Below are positions 18,304-26,461 of a stretch of 64,000 nt of DNA, piece after piece. The DNA lies in the NCBI RefSeq assembly GCF_017744955.1, contig NZ_JAGIAG010000001.1:124001-188000 (forward strand). The letters run 5' to 3'. How positions within the stretch are numbered: the stretch's first letter is position 1; every line of letters starts with the position of its first letter. The position numbers and the translations under genes were made by a program. This DNA is from Dokdonella sp. Lineage in GTDB: Bacteria; Pseudomonadota; Gammaproteobacteria; Xanthomonadales; Rhodanobacteraceae. A model generated the notes under the pieces. It ran no database searches. It was not told the origin of the DNA and worked only from the letters and a program-made list of their open reading frames with translations.

Positions 18304-18555
18304 ATGATGCTGATCCGACGCGGAACCCGCCTTGTTGCGTCCTTGCTGCTGATGTTCTGCGTGGCGTTCGCGCCCGCGCCCGCCGATGCGCGCGAGATCA
18401 GCGTGCAGGAAGCGGTGGAGCAGGCGCAGCGGCAGGTCGAGGGCAAGGTGTTGTCGGTGCAGACCTTGAACGTCGGCAAGCGCAAGGTCTATCGGATCAA
18501 GATGCTGACGCGCGACGGCCAGGTTCGCGTCGTGCAGGTACCCGCGGAGCAGTGA
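18304..18555 (+). CDS. Small secreted PepSY-domain-like protein
   Basis: 83-residue protein with a signal peptide (MMLIRRGTRLVASLLLMFCVAFAPAPADA) and a mature part of about 54 residues. The mature part reads like a single PepSY domain (SVQEAVEQAQRQVEGKVLSV, RVYRIKML-like strands, DGQVRVVQVPAEQ). PepSY domains are periplasmic modules that often modulate proteases or two-component sensors. It sits 96 bases upstream of phoP on the same strand, an arrangement seen in Xanthomonadales. A role in tuning PhoQ is plausible but inferred. No other family fits. Confidence 0.72.
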   Translation: MMLIRRGTRLVASLLLMFCVAFAPAPADAREISVQEAVEQAQRQVEGKVLSVQTLNVGKRKVYRIKMLTRDGQVRVVQVPAEQ

Positions 18556-18651
18556 CGTTCCGCCCGCTCGAAAACCAAATCCCATGAGAAGCGCGCCAAG
18601 GAAGGCGGCTCTCGAATCCCGCGATCAAGGACGAGCGCAAAGGAGAACCCC

Positions 18652-19365
18652 ATGCGCGTACTGCTGGTGGAAGACGAAGCGCCGCTGCGCGAGACCCTGG
18701 CGGCGAGACTGAAACGCGACGGCTTCGCGGTCGACGCGGCCGGCGACGGCGAGGAAGGCCTCTATCTCGGCCGCGAGGTGCCGTTCGACGTCGCGATCAT
18801 CGACCTCGGCCTGCCCAAGCTGTCCGGCATGGACCTGGTCAAGCAGCTGCGAGAGGCCGGCCAGCGCTATCCGATCCTGATCCTGACCGCGCGCTCGAGC
18901 TGGCAGGACAAGGTGCAGGGCCTGAAGAACGGCGCCGACGACTATCTGGTCAAGCCGTTCCACGTCGAAGAACTGCTGGCGCGACTCAACGCGCTGGTGC
19001 GCCGCGCCAGCGGCTGGTCGCGGCCGACGCTCGAATGCGGTCCGGTCGTGCTCGACACCACCGCGCAGACGGTCGCCGTCAACGGCAGCACGGTCGACCT
19101 GACCAGCTACGAGTACAAGGTGCTCGAATACCTGATGCTGCACGCCGGCGAGCTGGTCTCCAAGGCGGACCTGACCGAGCACATCTACCAGCAGGACTTC
19201 GACCGCGATTCGAACGTGCTCGAGGTGTTCATCGGCCGCCTGCGCCGCAAGCTCGATCCGGACAACGCAATCAAGCCGATCGAAACGGTGCGCGGCCGCG
19301 GCTATCGCTTCGCGCTCGAACGCAGCGATACGCCGGCCGAAGAAATCCAAGCCGACAAAGCCTGA
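18652..19365 (+). CDS. phoP: Two-component response regulator, PhoP-like
   Basis: OmpR-family transcription factor of 237 residues. The receiver domain (1-115) has acidic pocket EDE at 7-9, phospho-acceptor Asp51 in IIDLGLPKLSG, the TARSS switch region and Lys in DYLVKPF. The winged-helix domain (about 130-227) ends RLRRKLDP...IETVRGRGYRF. The sequence strongly resembles Xanthomonas PhoP, which responds to low Mg2+, acid pH and antimicrobial peptides and controls envelope genes. AAGGAGAA lies just upstream of the ATG. The sensor gene follows 5 bases after its stop, so they are co-transcribed. Confidence 0.92.
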   Translation: MRVLLVEDEAPLRETLAARLKRDGFAVDAAGDGEEGLYLGREVPFDVAIIDLGLPKLSGMDLVKQLREAGQRYPILILTARSSWQDKVQGLKNGADDYLVKPFHVEELLARLNALVRRASGWSRPTLECGPVVLDTTAQTVAVNGSTVDLTSYEYKVLEYLMLHAGELVSKADLTEHIYQQDFDRDSNVLEVFIGRLRRKLDPDNAIKPIETVRGRGYRFALERSDTPAEEIQADKA

Positions 19366-19370
19366 GACGC

Positions 19371-20759
19371 ATGGCGCGTCCGCTGTCGCTGCAGGCGCGC
19401 TCGCTGGCGGCGGCCGGCCTAGTGCTGGCCGCCTTTCTCGCGCTCGCCTTCTTCGCGCTCGACAGCGCGTTCTACCAGGCCGCCGAAAGCGGCCTGCGCG
19501 AACGCCTGCAAGGTTATCTTTACACCTACCTGGCCAGTTCCGACCCGAATCGCGCCGGCGCATTGATCCCGCCCGACGTCGGCCCCGACTCGCGCTTCGA
19601 TCAGCCCACCGCGACCGGCCTCTACGCCGGCATCGTCGGCGGCAAGGTGGTCGGCGTGAAGGAGAAGGAATGGCGCTCGGCATCGGCGGCCGGGCGCGAC
19701 CTGCCGTTCTCCGACCAGCTCGCGCCCGGCGACATCCGTTTCCGCGGCCCGGTGCAGACGCCCGAAGGCGAGCTGTTCGTGCTGTCGCAGGGCGTGATCT
19801 GGAACGCCGACGCGAAGAACGAACTGCACGTGACCTTCTACGTCGCCGAGGACAGTCGCGCGCTGCGCCGGCAGGTCGAGGTCTATCGGCGCACCCTGGC
19901 GATCTGGCTCGGTTCGCTCGGCGTGCTGCTGCTATTGCTGCTGCTGGCGGTGCTGCGCTGGAGTCTGTCGCCGCTGCGCCGCGTCGCCGCCGACCTGCGC
20001 CGCGTCGAGCACGGCGCGCAGGAGCAGCTCAACCGCCACTATCCGGTCGAGCTGTCCGGTCTCACCGCGAACATCAACAACTTCATCGAGGCCGAGCGCG
20101 ATCGCGTCAAGCGCTATCGCAACACGCTGTCGGATCTCGCGCACAGCCTGAAGACGCCCTTGGCGGTGATGCGCAGCCAGTTGGAGACCGGCGCCGACGG
20201 CAAGGATCTGCGCTGGACCGTGCTCGAGCAGGTCGGCCGCATGGACGAGATCGTCGCCTACCAGCTCTCGCGCGCGGCCACCTCGGGGCACCAGACCTTC
20301 GCCGCGCCGCTGCCGCTGGAGCCGTACGCGGAGGAAGTCGTGCGCAGCCTGGAGAAGGTGTACGCGTCGAAGTCGGTGTTGTGCGAATTCGACGTCGATC
20401 CGGCCGCGCGCTTCCACGGCGACCAGGGCGACCTGCTCGAACTGCTCGGCAACCTGCTCGAGAACGCGTTCAAGTGGGCCAAGCGCCGCGTGCTGCTGAC
20501 CGCGCAGGCGCAGCCGGCGACGAGCGGCAAGCGCGCCGGCCTGATCGTGCAGGTCGAGGACGACGGCCCCGGCATTCCCGACGAGAAGGTCGAATACCTC
20601 CTGCAGCGCGGCGTGCGCGGCGACGAACGCGTGCAGGGCCACGGCATCGGCCTGGCGATCGTGCAGGACATCCTCAAGGCCTATCACGGCGAACTGGTGG
20701 TCGACCGCTCGCCGAACCTCGGCGGCGCGCGCTTCACGATGCGCGTCGCGGCGCGTTGA
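19371..20759 (+). CDS. phoQ: Sensor histidine kinase, PhoQ-like
   Basis: Inner-membrane sensor kinase of 462 residues. TM1 is at about 12-32 and TM2 about 176-196, with a periplasmic sensor of about 140 residues between. A HAMP-like linker (SPLRRVAADLRRVEHG) follows, then the dimerisation box with His258 (LSDLAHSLKTPLAV), N-box NLLENAFKW, G1 DDGPGIPDEK and G2 GHGIGLAIVQDI. Kinase and phosphatase boxes are intact. The periplasmic part has acidic residues, as expected for a cation- and peptide-sensing PhoQ, but I did not align it residue by residue. It follows phoP by five bases and is followed by a 205-bp inverted-repeat element. Confidence 0.9.
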   Translation: MARPLSLQARSLAAAGLVLAAFLALAFFALDSAFYQAAESGLRERLQGYLYTYLASSDPNRAGALIPPDVGPDSRFDQPTATGLYAGIVGGKVVGVKEKEWRSASAAGRDLPFSDQLAPGDIRFRGPVQTPEGELFVLSQGVIWNADAKNELHVTFYVAEDSRALRRQVEVYRRTLAIWLGSLGVLLLLLLLAVLRWSLSPLRRVAADLRRVEHGAQEQLNRHYPVELSGLTANINNFIEAERDRVKRYRNTLSDLAHSLKTPLAVMRSQLETGADGKDLRWTVLEQVGRMDEIVAYQLSRAATSGHQTFAAPLPLEPYAEEVVRSLEKVYASKSVLCEFDVDPAARFHGDQGDLLELLGNLLENAFKWAKRRVLLTAQAQPATSGKRAGLIVQVEDDGPGIPDEKVEYLLQRGVRGDERVQGHGIGLAIVQDILKAYHGELVVDRSPNLGGARFTMRVAAR

Positions 20760-20778
20760 GGAAGGCGCGAAGAATTTT

Positions 20779-20983
20779 GACGCGGATCGACGCGGATAAG
20801 AGCCGATAGAGCGCTTTTGATCTGCGTCCATCCACGTCGATCCGCGCCAACGTCCTTTGCTTTGCCTCATCTTCAGCGCGCCGCAGGAGAATCATGGCGT
20901 GCGGGAGAAGCAAGGCGGCTGGCTGCGGATCGGCGCCTACGAAAAAAATGCTCTATCGGCTCTTATCCGCGTCGATCCGCGTC
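20779..20983. repeat. 205-bp element with perfect 34-bp inverted termini
   Basis: Left arm 20779-20812 and right arm 20950-20983 are exact reverse complements over 34 bases. Each arm holds internal direct repeats of GACGCGGAT. A degenerate third copy of the arm lies at about 20824-20848. The 137-bp interior has no convincing gene. It looks like a non-autonomous MITE or paired REP-type (BIME) element between the convergent phoQ and glycosyltransferase genes, where it could also stop transcription from both sides. Confidence 0.85.
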
Positions 20984-21010
20984 CAACTGCTTTCGCTTCC
21001 CCGCGAACGA

Positions 21011-22186
21011 TCAATTCGCCGCCAGCGCCTCGATTTCCGCGATCAGCCGCGCACGCACCTGCTCGCGGCTGTAGTTGCCGGTCACGTAGGCGCGCGCGGC
21101 GCGTGCCTGGTCTTCGCGCGCGGCCGTGTCGAGGGCGCGCACGGCGTCGATCGCCGCGTGCAGCTCGGCCTCGCCGCGGAACACGAAGCCGCTGCCGCTC
21201 GCCGCGACGTGGTCGGCGAGGATCTCGCACTCGCCGTTGACGACGATCGGCGTGCCCTGCGCCATCGCCTCCAGCGCGACGATGCTGAGGCTCTCGTACG
21301 GCGAGGGATGCACGAAGACGAGCGCGCCGGCCATCAGCGCCAGCTTGCGCTCCTCGCTGACGAAGCCGAGATAGCGCACGTGCTCGGACTCGCGCACGCC
21401 GAGCTTGTCGGCACCGGTCAGCAGCAGGCGCAGGTTCGACGGCTGCGCCCGCTGGTAGTTCTCGAACGCCTCGATCAGCATCGCGCAGCCCTTGTGCGTG
21501 TCGATGCGCCCGCAGTAGAGCAGGTACGGCGTCGATTCGCGCGCCGGCGCGACCGCGTCGGTGGCGACCGTCATGGCGACCAGGTTGCCGGCGTCGATGC
21601 CCCACAGGCGGCGGCCGAGGCGGCGTTCTGCCGCGGTGTTCCACAGGATGCGCGGCACGCGGCGCGCCATCTGCGCGTAGACGCCGAAGTACGCCGGCGG
21701 CTCGTCGTGCAGCGTCGGCACCAGGCCCCAGCGTCGGTGCCTGAGCGCGCGCGTGCCGTCGTAGGTGGTCGGGTACAGATAGGTCAGGAAGATCACCGCA
21801 GCGTAGTCGTCACCGTGGCGGTCGAGGTGCTCGATCAGGCCCGGACAGACCGGCCCCTGCGCACGCACGAATTCCTCCTGCAGCGCTTCCGGCCAGTCCA
21901 CGCGTCCGCCGTTCGCCTCGACGTGCGCGAGCAGGCGCCGATGCAGATCGTGGAAATACAGGCCGCGCTCGCGCGCGACGCGGAAGCGCCGGATCGCGAC
22001 GCCGTCGCGCCGTTCGACGCCTTCGCGCAGATCGTTCGCCCAGCTCACGTAGTCGCTCGCGGTGGTGGTCAACACGTCGACCGCGTAGTCGCCCGCGAGC
22101 AAGGTCGCGTATTGCCAGGCGTGCGCTTCGGCGCCGCCGGTCAGCGACTCGTGGCAGCGCGGCACGACGATCGCGATGCGCTTCAC
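21011..22186 (-). CDS. Glycosyltransferase family 4
   Basis: Cytoplasmic GT-B enzyme of 391 residues. The N-domain begins KRIAIVVPRCHESLTGGAEAHA (glycine-rich acceptor loop). The C-domain has LLYCGRIDTHKG, VRYLGFVSEE and the donor-binding E-x7-E motif in HPSPYESLSIVALEAMAQGTP. The GTG at 22186 overlaps the stop of the upstream glycosyltransferase as GTGA, so translation is coupled. It is the last of four coupled minus-strand genes (25753 to 21011). With the Wzm/Wzt exporter nearby, a role in building an exported polysaccharide or O antigen is likely. Donor sugar and linkage are unknown. Confidence 0.88.
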   Translation of the reverse strand: MKRIAIVVPRCHESLTGGAEAHAWQYATLLAGDYAVDVLTTTASDYVSWANDLREGVERRDGVAIRRFRVARERGLYFHDLHRRLLAHVEANGGRVDWPEALQEEFVRAQGPVCPGLIEHLDRHGDDYAAVIFLTYLYPTTYDGTRALRHRRWGLVPTLHDEPPAYFGVYAQMARRVPRILWNTAAERRLGRRLWGIDAGNLVAMTVATDAVAPARESTPYLLYCGRIDTHKGCAMLIEAFENYQRAQPSNLRLLLTGADKLGVRESEHVRYLGFVSEERKLALMAGALVFVHPSPYESLSIVALEAMAQGTPIVVNGECEILADHVAASGSGFVFRGEAELHAAIDAVRALDTAAREDQARAARAYVTGNYSREQVRARLIAEIEALAAN

Positions 22187-23268
22187 GACAGCGGCTCCAG
22201 TGCGCGGAAGAAGCGCTCGCGCAGCACCGCCGGCGCGAACTCGCGTTCGTAGCGCAGGCGCGCGGCGTCGCGCAGGTCGTTGCGGAAAGCCGCGTCGCCG
22301 CCGAGCCGCGCCAGGCTCGCCGCGTACAGCCACGGATCCTCCTCGGCCCAGACGACGCCGCCGCCGGCGACCGTCTCCGGGATCGCGCTCGAGGCGTGCG
22401 CCAGCACCGGCACGCCGAGCGCCATCGCCTCGATCAGCGGCACGCAGAAGCCCTCGTGGCGGCTCATCGTCAGGAACGCGTGGCTGGCGAGATAGGCGGA
22501 TTTGAGCTGCGCCTCGCTCAGCGCGTCGAGCCACCACACGCGGTCGCCGAGGCGATGCGCCTCGATGCGCGCGCGGATCGCCTGGTTGTAGGCGTCCAGT
22601 CCCGGATCGGACCTGCCGACGATCAGCAGCCGCGCCGGATCGCCGTAGGCGTCGACGTAGGCGGCGAACGCGTCGATCAGCGCGACGTGGTTCTTGTTCG
22701 GCGCGACGCGGCCGACCATCAGCAGGTTGCGCGCACCGTCGTTCAATTCGTCGAGCAGGGCGAGGTCGGCTTCGGCGTCGAGCAGCGCCTGCACGCGGTG
22801 GAACGGCGCCAGTACGGCGCCGCGCGCGGCCGGCGTGCCGTTGGCGATCAGCTCGTCGAGGTTGTAGTGCGAGGCGGCCAGATAGCGTTCGCAGCCGAGG
22901 CCGGCCACCGCCGGAATCTCCTCGCGTCCCTTCGCGCAGGCCGACTCGTAGATCTTCGAGCTGCCGGCGAAGAATTCCGGGGGCGTGATGTTGTGGTAGC
23001 GCACGACGCGATAGCCGCGCACCTTGCCGAGCAGGTCCAGCGCGCGCGGCCAGCCGGTCGAGAAATGGTAGATGACCAGGTCGTCCGGGCCGCCGGCGAA
23101 GTCGGGCAGCGTGTCCGGCGCGTAGGTGGTCTCGGCGACGCCGTGGGCGACGTCGCAGAACACGCGCGTGTCGATGCCGCGCTCGCGCAGCAGCGCCGCC
23201 ATCGCCAGCGTGTCGTTGCCGACCGCGTCCTTGCCGGCGAGCACCGGGAGCAGCAGCGCGGCCTTCAT
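22183..23268 (-). CDS. Glycosyltransferase family 4
   Basis: GT-B glycosyltransferase of 361 residues beginning MKAALLLPVLAGKDAVGNDTL. The retained-sugar region RVVRYHNITPPEFF is shared with the neighbouring paralogue. The C-domain shows LLMVGRVAPNKNH and the donor motif MSRHEGFCVPLIEAMALGVP (E-x7-E). Start (23268) and stop overlap the flanking genes by ATGA and GTGA. It resembles the 23265-24347 product closely (HNITPPEFF, APNK, HEGFCVPLIEAMALG), suggesting an old tandem duplication with diverged specificity. It probably adds successive hexoses to the same glycan; sugar unknown. Confidence 0.88.
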   Translation of the reverse strand: MKAALLLPVLAGKDAVGNDTLAMAALLRERGIDTRVFCDVAHGVAETTYAPDTLPDFAGGPDDLVIYHFSTGWPRALDLLGKVRGYRVVRYHNITPPEFFAGSSKIYESACAKGREEIPAVAGLGCERYLAASHYNLDELIANGTPAARGAVLAPFHRVQALLDAEADLALLDELNDGARNLLMVGRVAPNKNHVALIDAFAAYVDAYGDPARLLIVGRSDPGLDAYNQAIRARIEAHRLGDRVWWLDALSEAQLKSAYLASHAFLTMSRHEGFCVPLIEAMALGVPVLAHASSAIPETVAGGGVVWAEEDPWLYAASLARLGGDAAFRNDLRDAARLRYEREFAPAVLRERFFRALEPLS

Positions 23269-24347
23269 CGCGCGGCGACCTGCGTCAGCGCGGTGGCGAG
23301 GTCGCGTTCGAGCACGGCCGGGGCGAAGGTCGACGCGTAGCGCGCGCGGCCGGCTGCGCGCAGATGCTCGCGCAGCGCCGCGTCGCGCTGCACGCGCAGT
23401 ACCGCGGCGGCGATCGTGTGCGGGTCGGCTTCGTCGAACAGCAGACCGGCTTCGCCGAGCGTCCACGGGATCGCGCTCGACGCGCGCGCGATCACCGGCG
23501 TGCCGAGCGCCATCGCCTCGATCAGCGGCACGCAGAAGCCCTCGTGCCGGCTCAGCATCACCAAAGCGTCGGCGCGTTCGTAGGCGGCGCGCAGCTCGGC
23601 GCCGTTCGCGTCCTGCATCAGCGTCACGGCGTCTTCGACGTCGCGCCGGTGGAGGTGCTGTTCCAAGGCCTCGCCGTAGCGCGACAGGTTCGGATCGAGC
23701 TTGCCGGCGGACAGGAGGTGCGCGGCATCGGCGCCCATCGCGCGCAACGCGGCCAGCGCGTCGATCAGGTCGACGTGCGCCTTGTTCGGCGCCAGCCGGC
23801 CGACCATCAGCAGCAGCGGCTCGCCGCGCGGCAGGCGTCCCGCCGACGGCGCGAGACTGCGCAACTGCTCGACTTCGTGGAACGGCGGCAGCAGCGCGCA
23901 GCGGCGCGGATCGACGCCGCGCGCGAGGAAGTCGTCGAGGTTGTACGGCGAGCAGCCGAGATACAGCTCGCAGTTCAGCGCCGCGTAGGCGTCGAGCTGG
24001 CCGCGGCCTTCGGCGCAAGCGGCGACGTAGCCGTCGGACCACTCGGCGAAGAACTCCGGCGGCGTGATGTTGTGGTAGCGCAGCACGCGCCGCGCGCGCG
24101 TGCGGCCGAACAGGGCGAGGGCGAAATCCCAGCCGACGCAGTAGTGGTAGACGATCGCGTCCGCGGGCGACTGCAGCCAGGACTCGATCTCGGCCGGCGC
24201 GCGGATCGGCTCGTCGACGCCGCGCGCATGCGGCGCGAACACGACGACTTCGTGGCCCTGCGCGCGCAGCGCGCGCGTCATGCCGAGCGTGTCGTTGCTG
24301 ACCGCGTCGTGCGGAGCCAGCCCCGGCACCAGCATCGCGATCCTCAT
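23265..24347 (-). CDS. Glycosyltransferase family 4
   Basis: 360-residue GT-B enzyme, paralogue of the preceding entry. Starts MRIAMLVPGLAPHDAVSNDTLG, carries VLRYHNITPPEFF in the N-domain, LLLMVGRLAPNKAHVDL at the domain junction and LSRHEGFCVPLIEAMALGTP at the donor site. The ATG overlaps the methyltransferase stop (ATGA), and its own stop overlaps the next ATG. Length and motifs are complete, with no sign of decay. It is cytoplasmic and acts on lipid- or nucleotide-linked substrates. Specificity cannot be read from the sequence. Confidence 0.88.
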   Translation of the reverse strand: MRIAMLVPGLAPHDAVSNDTLGMTRALRAQGHEVVVFAPHARGVDEPIRAPAEIESWLQSPADAIVYHYCVGWDFALALFGRTRARRVLRYHNITPPEFFAEWSDGYVAACAEGRGQLDAYAALNCELYLGCSPYNLDDFLARGVDPRRCALLPPFHEVEQLRSLAPSAGRLPRGEPLLLMVGRLAPNKAHVDLIDALAALRAMGADAAHLLSAGKLDPNLSRYGEALEQHLHRRDVEDAVTLMQDANGAELRAAYERADALVMLSRHEGFCVPLIEAMALGTPVIARASSAIPWTLGEAGLLFDEADPHTIAAAVLRVQRDAALREHLRAAGRARYASTFAPAVLERDLATALTQVAAR

Positions 24348-25753
24348 GCGCGCGCGGACTCGTCCGCCGTGCGACGCGCGAGCACCAGCGCGGCGTCGCC
24401 GTCGCGCAGGATTTCCGGCGCCCGGAAACCGGCCGCCACCAGCCAGGCGCTCCAGCGCGCCGCGTCGAGATCGCCGCCTTCGCCGAGGCGGTAGGGCTCG
24501 CGTTCGCAGCGCAGGGCCAGCCAGCCGTCCGGCTTCAACGCGCGCCGCGCATGATGCAACGCGTCGATCCGCGCCGATTCGGCACCGACGAACGCGTCGA
24601 CGCCGAGGCTGATCGCGTCGAGGTCCGCATCGGCGCAACGCACGAGCGTTGCGGCCGGATCGCCTTGCGCGATGCGCGCCTGCGGCGCGCGCTCGAGCAG
24701 GTGCGCATTCGCCTCGACGCCACTGGCATCGAGGCCGCGCGCGGCCAGTGCGGCGAGCCAGGCGCCATCGCCGCTGCCGAGGTCGAGGACGCGCGCCGAT
24801 GGCGGCAGGTGCTGCGCCAGCGCGGCGCTCCACTCGGCGTGACGATCGCGCCGCACCGCGGCGGAGGACGGATTTTCCGGCAGCGCCGCGGCGAACGCGT
24901 CGGCGCGTTCGCGCTCGTTCGCGGCGACGTCTTCGAGTTCGGCCAGGCTGCGTTGCAATGAGGCGACCCAGTGGTTCGCCGCATGCACGTAGTGACGCAG
25001 GTCGACCAGTTCGTGCGCGACCGCGCCGGCGCGCCCCTCGAGCGAGTCGGAACGCAACTCGAGCGCATGCGCGCGGTCTTCGAGTCGCGCCGCGCGCTGT
25101 TCGAGATCGTCGACGCGCAGTTGCAGGCGGCGGATCTCGCCGCGCAGCTCGTCGCTGCGGCGATCGTGTTCGGCGCTGAGCGCCTGATGCGCCGCCTGCG
25201 CTTCGTCGAAACGGCGGACGTTGTCGCGCTGCGCGTCGGCGACCGCGGTGAAGCCGGCGGCGGTCGAGGTGTCGGCCGCGCGCTGGTGCCGCAGCAGCAG
25301 CGGCAGGCCGGCGAAGGCGAGGCTCCATTGCAGCGCGTAGCCGAGCACCGGCACGCGCGCCAGCTTCGCCAGCGCGTAGCGCGGCAGCAGGCCGCGCACG
25401 CGCGTGCCGACGCGGCGGCCTTCCGGCGACCAGCGCAGGTTGCCGATCACCTCGGCCTTCGGCGCGCCGGCGGCGAGCAGGCGCAGCTGCAGCGTGGCAC
25501 CGGCATCGTCCGGCGGGCGTTTCAGGATCGCGCGGAAGACGTGATCGACGAAGGCGATGTAGTGCGGTCCGGTCAGCTCGCCGATGGCGTAGTCGAGCCG
25601 CTCGCGCTCGATGCCGTCGGCGACCGCGGCCTTCGCCGCACGCGGCGGCGGATCGCGGCGCGGCAACGGCGCGCGCTCGCGCGCGGCTTCCGCTTCGAGG
25701 CGGATCTCGGCTTTGACGCGTTCGAGATAGTCGTCCTGCCGGTCCGGATTCAC
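24344..25753 (-). CDS. DUF4214 - coiled-coil - SAM methyltransferase fusion
   Basis: First gene of the coupled glycan operon (469 residues). Residues about 50-115 look like DUF4214 (YIAFVDHVFRAILKRPPDD...A...L, then LRWSPEGR), a module common beside glycosyltransferases. Residues about 185-280 form a long charged heptad region (RLQLRVDDLEQRAARLEDRA) predicted as coiled coil. From about 315 there is a class I methyltransferase with the SAM loop VLDLGSGDGAW near 322, acidic end of strand 2 VEANAHLLE, and ALKPDGWLALR. It may methylate the growing glycan. A coiled coil linked to a methyltransferase recalls WbdD, the O-antigen chain-terminating ruler, but no kinase domain is visible here. Confidence 0.78.
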   Translation of the reverse strand: MNPDRQDDYLERVKAEIRLEAEAARERAPLPRRDPPPRAAKAAVADGIERERLDYAIGELTGPHYIAFVDHVFRAILKRPPDDAGATLQLRLLAAGAPKAEVIGNLRWSPEGRRVGTRVRGLLPRYALAKLARVPVLGYALQWSLAFAGLPLLLRHQRAADTSTAAGFTAVADAQRDNVRRFDEAQAAHQALSAEHDRRSDELRGEIRRLQLRVDDLEQRAARLEDRAHALELRSDSLEGRAGAVAHELVDLRHYVHAANHWVASLQRSLAELEDVAANERERADAFAAALPENPSSAAVRRDRHAEWSAALAQHLPPSARVLDLGSGDGAWLAALAARGLDASGVEANAHLLERAPQARIAQGDPAATLVRCADADLDAISLGVDAFVGAESARIDALHHARRALKPDGWLALRCEREPYRLGEGGDLDAARWSAWLVAAGFRAPEILRDGDAALVLARRTADESARA

Positions 25754-25908
25754 GCTTCGTCCGATCCTCTACGTGGGCGGTCGCGCATTATGGCGGCCCG
25801 CGCGACGCGAGTCGAAGGCCGCGGGCCGGCGCCGCGCGCGCGGCCGGTTGCCAGCGGCGGCGTCGGACGACTATCGTTGCCGCCCTGTCGCCGAAGCCCG
25901 GAGTCCCC

Positions 25909-26442
25909 ATGCGTCCGCTCGTCCTGACCGCCCTGATCGCCTCCGCCCTGGCCGCCTGCAGCCCGTCGACGCCGCCGGAATCGAGCGCACCGAAGGCCGC
26001 GCCGGCGCCCGCACCGGCCAAGCCCGCCGCGGAAGCGCCCAAGCCCGCCGAGGCCGCCGCGCCGGCGAAGGAGATTCCGGAAGGCGAATGCGGCGACCAG
26101 TCGAAGGTCGCGCCGGAGCAGCGCATCGTGAACACCGCACGCTGGTCCACCGCGAGCGAGCAGAACAACTTCGGCTTCGACGTCTGGCGCGGCGACAGCG
26201 AGAAGGGTGAATTCACCAAGCTGACCAAGGACCCGATCCTCGGCGCCGGCACCTCGGACGAGACGCACAAGTACGAGTACCGCGACGACACCATCGATCC
26301 GTGCAAGGAATACTGGTACTACATCGAGCAGACCAATACCGACGGCTCGAAGGAAAAGATCTCGCCGGTGTTCAAGGCGCCGGCGAAGCGCCGCGCGGTC
26401 GGCAGCCCGGCGGTGCCGCCGGCCGAACCGGCCAAGGGATGA
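25909..26442 (+). CDS. Putative lipoprotein with Ala/Pro linker and FnIII-like domain
   Basis: 177-residue exported protein. Signal with lipobox ALAAC (Cys17), then an Ala/Pro/Lys-rich spacer (about 20-55), then a compact domain of about 95 residues (RIVNTARWSTASEQNNFGFDV to KEYWYYIEQTNTDGS). That domain has the strand pattern of a fibronectin type III domain, as in 'FGFDVWRGDSEKGEF...' protein families that describe how a value relates to context. Two cysteines (GECGDQ and DPCKEY) may pair. Function unknown. It opens the plus-strand arm of the glycan locus and ends 19 bases before the GT-C gene. Surface anchoring is inferred from the lipobox. Confidence 0.72.
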   Translation: MRPLVLTALIASALAACSPSTPPESSAPKAAPAPAPAKPAAEAPKPAEAAAPAKEIPEGECGDQSKVAPEQRIVNTARWSTASEQNNFGFDVWRGDSEKGEFTKLTKDPILGAGTSDETHKYEYRDDTIDPCKEYWYYIEQTNTDGSKEKISPVFKAPAKRRAVGSPAVPPAEPAKG

Positions 26443-26461
26443 CGGATCGCGCCGCGCCGCG

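Noticed and set aside
20857..21240. 127-residue plus-strand frame starting inside the 205-bp inverted-repeat element
   Set aside because: Crosses the repeat arm and the end of the antisense glycosyltransferase gene; composition is not protein-like.
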